A stretch of 6,634 nt of DNA, taken from an uncultured Candidatus Saccharibacteria bacterium. GTDB lineage: Bacteria; Patescibacteria; Saccharimonadia; Saccharimonadales; JAEWBQ01. Position numbers and translations under genes: made by a program. The notes beneath the pieces are model-generated. The model was given only the letters and a program-made list of their open reading frames with translations. It made no database searches and was not told the origin of the DNA. This document shows, piece by piece, positions 1 through 6,581 of this stretch; the stretch's first letter is position 1; each line of letters starts with the position of its first letter. The DNA lies in contig CAMPGV010000042.1 of NCBI GenBank assembly GCA_946885745.1, positions 1 through 6,634 on the forward strand, written 5' to 3'.

Positions 1-9
1 GCTTGGGTG

Positions 10-38
10 GCGACATTCCTTCCCTAACGCGGTATACT
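10..38 (+). promoter_or_regulatory. Sigma70-like promoter of the asparagine synthase gene
   Basis: A -10 hexamer TATACT (33-38, 5 of 6 to TATAAT) lies 17 bases after a -35-like GCGACA (10-15, 4 of 6 to TTGACA). The predicted transcription start is near base 45, which leaves a leader of about 37 bases before the ATG. This fits the ordinary Shine-Dalgarno AAGGAA at 69-74, seven bases before the start codon. I see no operator, riboswitch or T-box structure in this short leader. The call rests on hexamer match and spacing only. Confidence 0.6.
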
Positions 39-81
39 AGACAACAGTAGTAATTCAAAAACTTAACCAAGGAACTTTTTT

Positions 82-2721
82 ATGTGCGGAATCGCAGGCT
101 ACTATGGCCCTCACGACAAGCAACTGCTCGAAACAATGAACTCATGCCAGGCCCACCGTGGCCCTGATGGTGAAGGCTATTATACCGACGGTCAGATCGG
201 TCTGGCTCAGCGTCGACTAGCGATCATTGACCGTGCTGGCGGTAAGCAGCCAATGTCAACCGAAGACGGCACACTGACGGTTGTCTATAACGGTGAAATT
301 TACAATTACCTTGCGCTTCGCGAGGAGCTTGAAGCGGCGGGCCGTGTCTTTGTGACCCACTCGGATACGGAAGTCATTCTCCACGCTTACGCGGTTTGGG
401 GCGATGACGCGTTCGACAAGTTTAACGGTATGTTTACGATCGCGTTGCACGACAAGGTTAAAAACCGTTTTGTCCTTGTGCGTGATCACTTCGGCATTAA
501 GCCGCTCTACTTTGCTAACCTTGGTACTGACACAAACCCTAATCTTCTATTTGCCTCAGAAATCAAACCACTGCTTGCGACTGGTCTGATTGAGAAAAAG
601 CCAAACGATGCAGTCGTCTATCGCTACCTGCGTTTCCGCATTCACGAGGATAGCGACCAGACATTCTTTGCTGGTATTAATCGCCTTGATTCTGGCGAGA
701 TGATGATTATCGACGACAAGGGTATCACTAAAAAGCCGTTTACACGCCTTCGTGAAGAGCTCGCGGAGCTTGCAAAAACTAATACGCCATATACGCGCGA
801 ACAAACCGAGAAGTACCGTGCGGCGCTTACCGAAGCAGTGCGTCTGCGCCTCCAAAGTGAAGTGCCAGTTGGTACGTCGCTATCGGGTGGTCTCGATTCA
901 TCGGCTGTCGTGGCGATTATCGCCAAGCTGCTTGAGAACAAAGACCAGGATCATACGGTTGACTCTGTCGGCGCTCAGCAAAATACCTTTTCAGCTATTT
1001 TCCCGAACTCGCTCAATGATGAAGAAAAGTACGTTGACGCGTTACTTGATAAATATGGCGACACTCTGTCTTCTCACAAGATTCAGCCGAATGCCGATGA
1101 GTTTTTGAAGGACCTGAAAGATTTTGTACGCACCCAGGAGGAGCCACTCATTAGTACTGGACCATATGCGCAGTACAAGGTAATGCAGACCGCAAGCGAA
1201 CATGTTACGGTCTTGCTCGACGGTCAAGGTGCCGATGAAATGATGGCCGGCTACATTCCGTACTATTTTGTTTATCTTCGCCAACTGCGCCAGAACGGTC
1301 AGTGGGGCAAATTTGCTGCCGAGCTACTGTCGTCACTCGATATTCTCTTCCGTCTCGGCCGTTTCCGCTTGATGGATAAGCTATCCTTCCGTAAGCATGT
1401 CAGTGTGACCGAGCTGCTCGATGGTAAATTTGTATCATCACATAACAGTGAGCGATTCGCGACCGAAGGTAATAATCTTAAACTTCGCCTGATTGAAGAC
1501 CTCTTTAAGAATAGTTTGCCATCACTGCTGCGCTACGAAGACCGCAATACAATGCGCTTTAGTCTTGAGGGTCGCGTGCCATTCCTCGATAAGGAAGTGG
1601 TGAAGTCACTCTTTGCACTCAGTGATGAAGCGATTATCCACGGCGGCTGGAATAAGCGTATTTTGCGCGACGCTACTCGTGACATTTTGCCAGATATGAT
1701 TAACCGTCGTCGCAATAAGATCGGCTTTACGACGCCGGAGGCCGAGTGGTTCATGCGTCTCAAGAACCGTTTCTACGGTATCTTCCTGTCTGAGGAATTT
1801 GCAGGTCGTCCATACTTCAACCAAAACGAAGTACTGACTGCGTTTGAAGGCTTTATTCAGGGTAAGAATAATACTTCGAGTATGCTGTTCTGGCGCCTCC
1901 TTAACGTTGAGCTGTGGCTGCGTGAATTCTTTGACGAAAAAGAAGAGGAAGTAAAACCGGAGAAGAAGCCGTACGAAGCGAACTTCAATAAGCAGCTTGA
2001 TCTCACTGTCGGCGATACGACGTACCGCCGCTATCCGATCCGAACGGATCTCGTCAGCGCTGAGACAAAGCTTGATGAGTTTGTGACGGGTTATGTAATG
2101 GATTTTATCGCCAACCTACCAGCCGATCACGCAAGTGAACTAAACGGCAAGTGGCATCTGTTTATTAGCGAGAAGATCGTCGCAATTACCCAGGGTCGTT
2201 CGTACTTTGTATGGGATATTAAGGTTAGTCCATGGGCGCGTGTGCTTAGTCGTTTTGTGAGCCGCACGCCATACGGCATTGGCCTTGGTAGTCCATGGAC
2301 AATGGAACTTGCGATTCGCGAAGTCGGTTTGCCGCGTATCCTCTTTTCGGCTATTGGTGGTGCTATTGGTAAAGTCTTTGGTAAGCGCGGTGTCTTCTAC
2401 AATCTGGTTGGCAGCGATATTCGTGCGATTGATGGCCCGACAGAATATTCCGTATATCCTGCCAACGTCTCGGCAAAGCTGGCGCCGAAAGACCCGGATG
2501 CGGTGGCAGCTCGTCTTACCGCGGCAATTAAGGCAGTCGTACCGGCTGAGTATGCCGAACGTTATGCCGGTACCGTTGTAATGGACGCCAATGACATCGG
2601 TCGCAACGCTCTTGGTAAAGATGCTGCAGGCGAGAATGCCGATTATGAGGCTATCTTTGGCGATAACCCACTCGGTCAGACTGACGAGCAAACGCCGCTT
2701 GCAATTGTATTTGAAAAATAG
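82..2721 (+). CDS. asnB: Asparagine synthase (glutamine-hydrolysing) with fused C-terminal CofE-like domain
   Basis: This is a cytoplasmic glutamine-dependent amidotransferase, 879 aa, against roughly 550-650 aa for usual AsnB proteins. The start is fixed because Cys2 must become the N-terminal nucleophile, and AAGGAA (69-74) sits seven bases upstream. Residues 1-200 form the class II glutaminase domain: Cys2, HRGPDGEG near 25, Arg45, Asn70-Gly71-Glu72 and Asp95. Residues about 230-620 form the synthetase domain: the ATP-pyrophosphatase loop SGGLDSS (268-274), GQGADE (381-386), EGRVPFLD (496-503) and Lys546 in KIGFTTP. A charged linker (618-632) follows. Residues about 640-879 then resemble the CofE/F420-0:gamma-glutamyl ligase family: SEKIVAITQGR (696-706), DGPTEYSVYP (784-793), VMDANDIG (833-840) and a terminal DNPLGQTDEQTP. 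The synthetase assignment is firm. The C-terminal domain is recognised from memory of family motifs. The true acceptor may be aspartate or another carboxylate, because the usual GEGSDE motif reads GQGADE. The gene ends with TAG and appears monocistronic. Confidence 0.95.
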   Translation: MCGIAGYYGPHDKQLLETMNSCQAHRGPDGEGYYTDGQIGLAQRRLAIIDRAGGKQPMSTEDGTLTVVYNGEIYNYLALREELEAAGRVFVTHSDTEVILHAYAVWGDDAFDKFNGMFTIALHDKVKNRFVLVRDHFGIKPLYFANLGTDTNPNLLFASEIKPLLATGLIEKKPNDAVVYRYLRFRIHEDSDQTFFAGINRLDSGEMMIIDDKGITKKPFTRLREELAELAKTNTPYTREQTEKYRAALTEAVRLRLQSEVPVGTSLSGGLDSSAVVAIIAKLLENKDQDHTVDSVGAQQNTFSAIFPNSLNDEEKYVDALLDKYGDTLSSHKIQPNADEFLKDLKDFVRTQEEPLISTGPYAQYKVMQTASEHVTVLLDGQGADEMMAGYIPYYFVYLRQLRQNGQWGKFAAELLSSLDILFRLGRFRLMDKLSFRKHVSVTELLDGKFVSSHNSERFATEGNNLKLRLIEDLFKNSLPSLLRYEDRNTMRFSLEGRVPFLDKEVVKSLFALSDEAIIHGGWNKRILRDATRDILPDMINRRRNKIGFTTPEAEWFMRLKNRFYGIFLSEEFAGRPYFNQNEVLTAFEGFIQGKNNTSSMLFWRLLNVELWLREFFDEKEEEVKPEKKPYEANFNKQLDLTVGDTTYRRYPIRTDLVSAETKLDEFVTGYVMDFIANLPADHASELNGKWHLFISEKIVAITQGRSYFVWDIKVSPWARVLSRFVSRTPYGIGLGSPWTMELAIREVGLPRILFSAIGGAIGKVFGKRGVFYNLVGSDIRAIDGPTEYSVYPANVSAKLAPKDPDAVAARLTAAIKAVVPAEYAERYAGTVVMDANDIGRNALGKDAAGENADYEAIFGDNPLGQTDEQTPLAIVFEK

Positions 2722-2754
2722 TTCTCACCGAGTCTAAGCCTGCTGGGAATCAAG

Positions 2755-2783
2755 TTCGCATTACCGTCACTTCGTAGTACAAT
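2755..2783 (+). promoter_or_regulatory. Promoter of the membrane protein / Clp-like operon, apparently leaderless
   Basis: TTCGCA (2755-2760, 4 of 6 to TTGACA), a 17-base spacer and TACAAT (2778-2783, 5 of 6 to TATAAT) make a well-spaced sigma70-like promoter. The usual six or seven bases from the -10 to the transcription start would put +1 at about 2789-2791, and the ATG begins at 2790. The only purine run, AAGG (2784-2787), is two bases from the ATG, too close for a normal ribosome binding site. The mRNA is therefore probably leaderless. Confidence 0.6.
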
Positions 2784-2789
2784 AAGGTT

Positions 2790-3167
2790 ATGTTTATTGT
2801 GGGGCTACTTGGATGGTGGTATGGTCCGGGGTGGCGCAGTTGTATGGAGCGTGTCTTTGAGCGTTTAGCGGCAACAGCGGACTTCTTTTCTATCGGTTTA
2901 TTAGTGCGGACGTTATTTTCTCCATTTCGCCAGATTTCTGCTGGTAGAGTGCGCGGTTCTCTTGGTGTGCAGCTTCACGCGCTACTCGACAAGTTGATCT
3001 CGCGCATGATTGGCGGCATGGTGCGAAGCGCCATGATTATTGTTGGTGTGCTAGCACTCTTCTTTCATGGTGTGATTGGCGGCGTTGCTGTGATCGGCTG
3101 GATTCTTGTACCGGTAATTCCCCTTCTTGGTGCTGCACTTGCAGTTGGCGGGTGGTTGCCATGGTAG
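2790..3167 (+). CDS. Small membrane protein of unknown function, upstream partner of the Clp-like ATPase
   Basis: I do not recognise a named family for this 125-aa protein. It begins with a hydrophobic, Trp/Gly-rich stretch (residues 2-15, including GWWYGPGW). An amphipathic or hydrophobic segment with FFSIGLLVRTLFSPFRQ follows at about 32-48, then a charged central part (50-80). Two closely packed membrane helices lie near 82-99 and 100-121, the second containing WILVPVIP. It ends in GGWLPW. There is no signal peptidase site, so it is probably an inner-membrane protein. The ATG follows the -10 element by only six bases, with no Shine-Dalgarno; the next internal Met (residue 19) has none either, so the first ATG is kept. 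Its last codons overlap the start of the Clp-like gene, which indicates one transcript, translational coupling and probably a joint membrane role. Confidence 0.8.
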   Translation: MFIVGLLGWWYGPGWRSCMERVFERLAATADFFSIGLLVRTLFSPFRQISAGRVRGSLGVQLHALLDKLISRMIGGMVRSAMIIVGVLALFFHGVIGGVAVIGWILVPVIPLLGAALAVGGWLPW

Positions 3168-5617
3168 CATCTGTCTTTAACTACAGAAGTCAGCGCGCAG
3201 CAAAAGCGCGCATTGGCCATGCGCTCGGTGGTGTATGGGTGCGACTATTGTTGGTTGTCGGCATTCTTTTGCTCATTGGCGGCCTGGCATTAGTTGTCGT
3301 TCGTCTGCCGATTGGATGGCTGCTCCTTGGTTTGGCGGTCGTGCCGTTGATGCTTCGCGCATGGTACTACGGAGAGCTGCGTCATATACCTGCGATGAAA
3401 AATTCATCTACTATTGACGATGTCTTATCAAGCGATATTTTAGGACAACTTCCCAAGGAGCCAACGCCACGTGATATCGCCGAAGCGATTGGGCGCGTTT
3501 CATCGGGTCAATTTATGGGTGTGCGGTTTGGCTTAGTGCCGCAAGTCCTTATTAATATGATCCCGGAAGACACGGCGGTTATTTGGGAAAAGGCAGCTTC
3601 TTTGCAGAAGGAGTTGGGAACGGCACACATTTCTGCGCCAATCTTAACCGTTGCTTTGTTGCGCGCACATGCCAGCTATGAGCAGATCTTGGCATATTTG
3701 CACCTTGAAGACGCTGATCTGATCGAAGGTATTAAGTGGCAGGCACATCTTCGTGAATTAATCGACCAGCATAAGCAGCCACGACGTACCGGTGGAATTG
3801 CTCGCGACTGGTCGTTTGGCTACACGCCGCTCCTAAGTCGTTTTGGTCAAAACATCAGCGAGCAAGCTGGGGGCGGTCTACTGAACGCTCAGCTTGCTGC
3901 GCATGACGAGGCGCGTGAGCAGTTGATTAAAATATTTTCTCAAGGGGGACGACAAAACGCAGCCCTGATCGGACAGACCGGCAGCGGTAAGACGACTATT
4001 ATTCACAGCTTTGCAGAGGCCCTACTTGATGCTAATTCGGCGCTACCGGGTAACCTGAAATTTAGCCAGGTGATTATGCTTGATGCGACTTCACTGGTGT
4101 CGGCTGCTGGTGGGCGAGGTGAGCTCGAGCAGCTTGTTGAGCGTATACTCCTGGAAGCTTATAGTGCAAAAAATATTATCATTTGTCTCGATAACGCACA
4201 CTTGTTCTTTGAGGAGGGGGTTGGTTCGGTTGATCTTAGTAACGTGCTGTTGCCAATTCTTGAGGCGGGGCGCCTGCGCGTAATTTTGTGTCTAGAAGAA
4301 CAACGCTTTTTGCAGATCAGTAGTCGTAACCCTGCGCTTGCCAATGCGCTTAATAGGATTGCGGTTGCCCCTGCCACGCAAAATGAGACGATGCGTGTCA
4401 TGCGCGACCAGCTGCTACTTATTGAATTCCGCCATCATGTTACGTACACGTATCAGGCGCTCCAAGAGGCGTATCGCCTTAGTGAGCGCTACGTGCATGA
4501 TTTAGTTATGCCGGGCCGTGCGGTGAAATTGCTGGAGTCAGCTGCGTCTTATGCGGAGAGCGGCCTCGTGACAATAACGTCAGTCCAGCAGGCAATCGAG
4601 AAAACACTAGACGTTAAGGTCGGAGTTGCAAGTGATGCGGGCGAACGTGAAAAGCTCTTAAACCTTGAAGATCTTATTCATCAGCGAATGATAAATCAAA
4701 CGCGAGCGGTTGGCGTGGTGAGTGATGCGCTTCGTCGAGCACGCGCTGGTGTGCGCAACCAGAATCGCCCTATTGGAGCATTTCTTTTTCTTGGTCCGAC
4801 TGGTGTCGGTAAGACTGAACTTGCCAAGGCGCTTGCCGAGGTATATTTTGGCGGTGAAGATCGTTTGATCCGGCTCGATCTCAATGAATACGTACGCTCC
4901 GAAGATGTGGCTCGCTTGATTGCCGATGGCGCAAATGACCCAAGTAGTTTAACTGCCCAAGTGATGAAACAGCCCTTTAGTGTTGTGTTGCTCGATGAGG
5001 TTGAGAAGGCACATCCGGATGTTCTCGCCACGCTTCTACAGCTACTTGACGAAGGTATTTTAAGAGATATCAAGAACCGTGAAATTAGCTTCCGAGATAC
5101 GATTGTAATCGCAACCAGCAATGCTGGTGCGGATAGAATTCGGGAATATATTGAACGCGGCTATCAGCTTGAGCAATTTGAGGCACAAATCACAGACGAA
5201 TTAATCAATAGCAATCAATTCCGCCCAGAGTTCCTGAACCGCTTTGATGAGATTGTTGTTTTCCGTCCGCTTAATAAAGAAGAGCTGTTGCAAGTTGTTG
5301 AACTCATTTTGGCCGGCATCAACAAGACATTGGCTCTGCAAAAAGTTAGCGTGGTGGTTGACCAGGAGGCTAAGGAGCTATTGGTTGAGCGTGGCTATGA
5401 TCCACGACTTGGCGCTCGACCAATGCGCCGTGTGGTTCAGCGGGCTGTCGAGAATACGGTCGCCAAGCTTCTGCTTGCGGGCGGAATAACGCCGGGTGGC
5501 GTCGTGACGATTACGCGTGAGCAAGTTGAGCAAATCCTTGGGTCTCAAAGTGGTGCACAGGCGATTATTGATAATATCTCGCCTTCTATAGATCCTCCAC
5601 AATCTCCTGAGCTGTAA
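3161..5617 (+). CDS. Membrane-anchored Clp-like two-domain AAA+ ATPase with degenerate first domain and altered pore loops
   Basis: About 818 aa, similar in length to ClpC. I chose ATG 3161, preceded by a weak GGTGG at 3151-3155; a GTG at 3152 in the same frame is the alternative. Either start overlaps the upstream gene, which suggests coupled translation. Residues (ATG numbering) 29-47 and 50-65 are two membrane helices. Residues about 75-215 are helical and may match a Clp N-domain. The first AAA+ domain has Walker A GQTGSGKT (271-278), but Walker B ends Asp344-Asn345 in place of Asp-Glu, and the ERRF arginine-finger site reads ANAL (394-397). The second AAA+ domain is intact: Walker A GPTGVGKT (545-552), Asp612-Glu613, sensor Asn654, finger Arg694 in FLNRF and sensor-2 Arg753 in GARP. 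Both pore loops lack their aromatic residue. No coiled-coil middle domain or ClpP-docking tripeptide is visible. The cytosolic ATPase part probably remodels membrane or membrane-linked partners; the substrate is unknown. The family is firm, but assignment to ClpB, ClpC or ClpA is not. Confidence 0.93.
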   Translation: MVASVFNYRSQRAAKARIGHALGGVWVRLLLVVGILLLIGGLALVVVRLPIGWLLLGLAVVPLMLRAWYYGELRHIPAMKNSSTIDDVLSSDILGQLPKEPTPRDIAEAIGRVSSGQFMGVRFGLVPQVLINMIPEDTAVIWEKAASLQKELGTAHISAPILTVALLRAHASYEQILAYLHLEDADLIEGIKWQAHLRELIDQHKQPRRTGGIARDWSFGYTPLLSRFGQNISEQAGGGLLNAQLAAHDEAREQLIKIFSQGGRQNAALIGQTGSGKTTIIHSFAEALLDANSALPGNLKFSQVIMLDATSLVSAAGGRGELEQLVERILLEAYSAKNIIICLDNAHLFFEEGVGSVDLSNVLLPILEAGRLRVILCLEEQRFLQISSRNPALANALNRIAVAPATQNETMRVMRDQLLLIEFRHHVTYTYQALQEAYRLSERYVHDLVMPGRAVKLLESAASYAESGLVTITSVQQAIEKTLDVKVGVASDAGEREKLLNLEDLIHQRMINQTRAVGVVSDALRRARAGVRNQNRPIGAFLFLGPTGVGKTELAKALAEVYFGGEDRLIRLDLNEYVRSEDVARLIADGANDPSSLTAQVMKQPFSVVLLDEVEKAHPDVLATLLQLLDEGILRDIKNREISFRDTIVIATSNAGADRIREYIERGYQLEQFEAQITDELINSNQFRPEFLNRFDEIVVFRPLNKEELLQVVELILAGINKTLALQKVSVVVDQEAKELLVERGYDPRLGARPMRRVVQRAVENTVAKLLLAGGITPGGVVTITREQVEQILGSQSGAQAIIDNISPSIDPPQSPEL

Positions 5618-5624
5618 ATGAATA

Positions 5625-5658
5625 AAAATTACCCCGGCACTGGGTCCGGGGTAATTTT
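5625..5658. terminator. Bidirectional intrinsic terminator between convergent genes
   Basis: A perfect 13-bp inverted repeat (left arm 5625-5637, right arm 5646-5658) surrounds an 8-base loop. The stem core is GC-rich (ACCCCGG with CCGGGGT), and the outer pairs are AAAATT with AATTTT. The hairpin therefore ends in a T run whichever strand is transcribed. It begins 7 bases after the TAA of the Clp-like gene and ends 14 bases beyond the stop of the convergent minus-strand gene, so it can serve both. Confidence 0.9.
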
Positions 5659-5672
5659 GCTGGATAAGAGGG

Positions 5673-6395
5673 TTAGCGCTTAACTGAGCGACGGGCGTTT
5701 TGGGCTGCTTCACCAACCTCTTGCTTCACGTCGTCCTTGTGAGCGCGAGCCGTGTCGACAGCTTGCTCAAGTAAACCACGAGCAACATCTTTACCGCCGA
5801 GTCCAAAGGCTAGGGCGAGGCCTAACGCCATGGCGCCAACGATGGCAGTAAACAAGATGTTAACGATATCCTTGGCAATGCCAAGCTGGTTGAGGATCAT
5901 AAAGATCGCAACGCTCATGGTAACAGCAGGGATAACGGTTGCAACAATACGGGCTAGGGCACTCCGTCCCAAGACGCGTGTCACAAAGGCGGCCGCGCCG
6001 GCAGAGACAGCACTTGCAACCAAGAAGATTAGGACCGCAGCCAGGATATTAGGTACGTAGCTGTAGATACCGGCTAGTAGGTCATTGAGGATTGGCAGGT
6101 TCAGTGCTGCAACGGCAAGTGAAATCGCGCCAATCATGACAAGCCAAAATACGACGCGTCCTGTGAAATACGAAGGACTTTCCACTACCCGTGATACGGT
6201 TGCTCCAGCAGGTGATGAGTGGATGGCTCGGTCAAACCGCATTCGTTTTAATATTCGCTGGGTCAGTTTTGCGAGAACCGACGCGATGATACCACCGACT
6301 AGCAGGATGAGGAGGGCAGCGAGCAGATTCGGGAGAAACGCTATGATACTACCGACGACATTCTCTAGTTCTTGTGTAAGATCAAATCTTTCCAT
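5673..6395 (-). CDS. Small membrane protein with MscS-related 'conserved TM helix' repeats
   Basis: This 240-aa integral membrane protein has about five helices, near residues 17-41, 80-101, 114-138, 148-170 and 176-199. Two copies of one motif are visible: FLPNLLAALLILLVGG (20-35) and YVPNILAAVLIFLVAS (113-128). They match my memory of the 'conserved TM helix' repeat found beside mechanosensitive channel domains. The last helix, ALGLALAFGLGGKDVARG (190-207), resembles the pore-lining helix of MscS-type proteins. The protein then stops after a charged, Ala-rich helix (210-240). The cytoplasmic beta domain of true MscS channels is absent, so channel activity is uncertain; a role in envelope stress or osmotic response is possible but inferred. 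The start is well supported: AAGGAG (complement of 6402-6407) lies six bases before the ATG. The gene ends with TAA at 5673-5675, sharing the terminator with the Clp-like gene. It appears monocistronic. Confidence 0.88.
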   Translation of the reverse strand: MERFDLTQELENVVGSIIAFLPNLLAALLILLVGGIIASVLAKLTQRILKRMRFDRAIHSSPAGATVSRVVESPSYFTGRVVFWLVMIGAISLAVAALNLPILNDLLAGIYSYVPNILAAVLIFLVASAVSAGAAAFVTRVLGRSALARIVATVIPAVTMSVAIFMILNQLGIAKDIVNILFTAIVGAMALGLALAFGLGGKDVARGLLEQAVDTARAHKDDVKQEVGEAAQNARRSVKR

Positions 6396-6545
6396 AAGTA
6401 ACTCCTTACGCTTTTATTAATGTATCCTTAATATATCGTTTCTTCGGAATGTCTTTTGTGAAATAAGTTACTAACCCCATGGTTTAAAGTATTAGTAAAA
6501 GTCCGTCGGGTAATTTATGTTACAGGAATAGAGTGTCGTCTGTCG

Positions 6546-6551
6546 TATAGT
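6546..6551 (+). promoter_or_regulatory. Possible -10 element for the right-edge gene
   Basis: TATAGT (5 of 6 to TATAAT) lies 30 bases before the ATG at 6582, a reasonable distance for a short leader that carries the Shine-Dalgarno. No good -35 hexamer is found at 16-18 bases upstream, and there is no TGn extension. The rest of the 186-bp divergent gap (6396-6581) shows no RNA gene, repeat or strong hairpin that I can see. Confidence 0.35.
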
Positions 6552-6581
6552 TGTGCTGTGCATGTAACCGAAAGGAAGTCT

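Noticed and set aside
2140..2691. 183-aa open frame on the minus strand inside the asparagine synthase gene
   Set aside because: It lies wholly opposite the conserved C-terminal domain, has no ribosome binding site or family resemblance, and looks like a codon-bias shadow.
2722..2789. Terminator after the asparagine synthase gene
   Set aside because: No stable hairpin followed by a T run is visible in this 68-bp gap, so some read-through into the next operon is possible.
82..5617. Possible UGA recoding (UGA=Gly), as in some candidate-phylum bacteria
   Set aside because: All genes are open in the standard code, conserved glycines in Walker and SGGLDSS motifs use GGN codons, and no gene is broken by in-frame TGA.
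6085..6420. 111-aa and neighbouring 102-aa plus-strand frames opposite the MscS-related gene
   Set aside because: The minus-strand gene has clear membrane helices, repeats and a strong Shine-Dalgarno; the plus frames show no recognisable features and run opposite it.
6419..6460. Possible minus-strand promoter for the MscS-related gene (TATATT as complement of 6430-6435, or TACATT as complement of 6419-6424)
   Set aside because: The region is AT-rich, so such hexamers are expected by chance, and no -35 match lies at 16-18 bases. A promoter probably exists here but cannot be placed.
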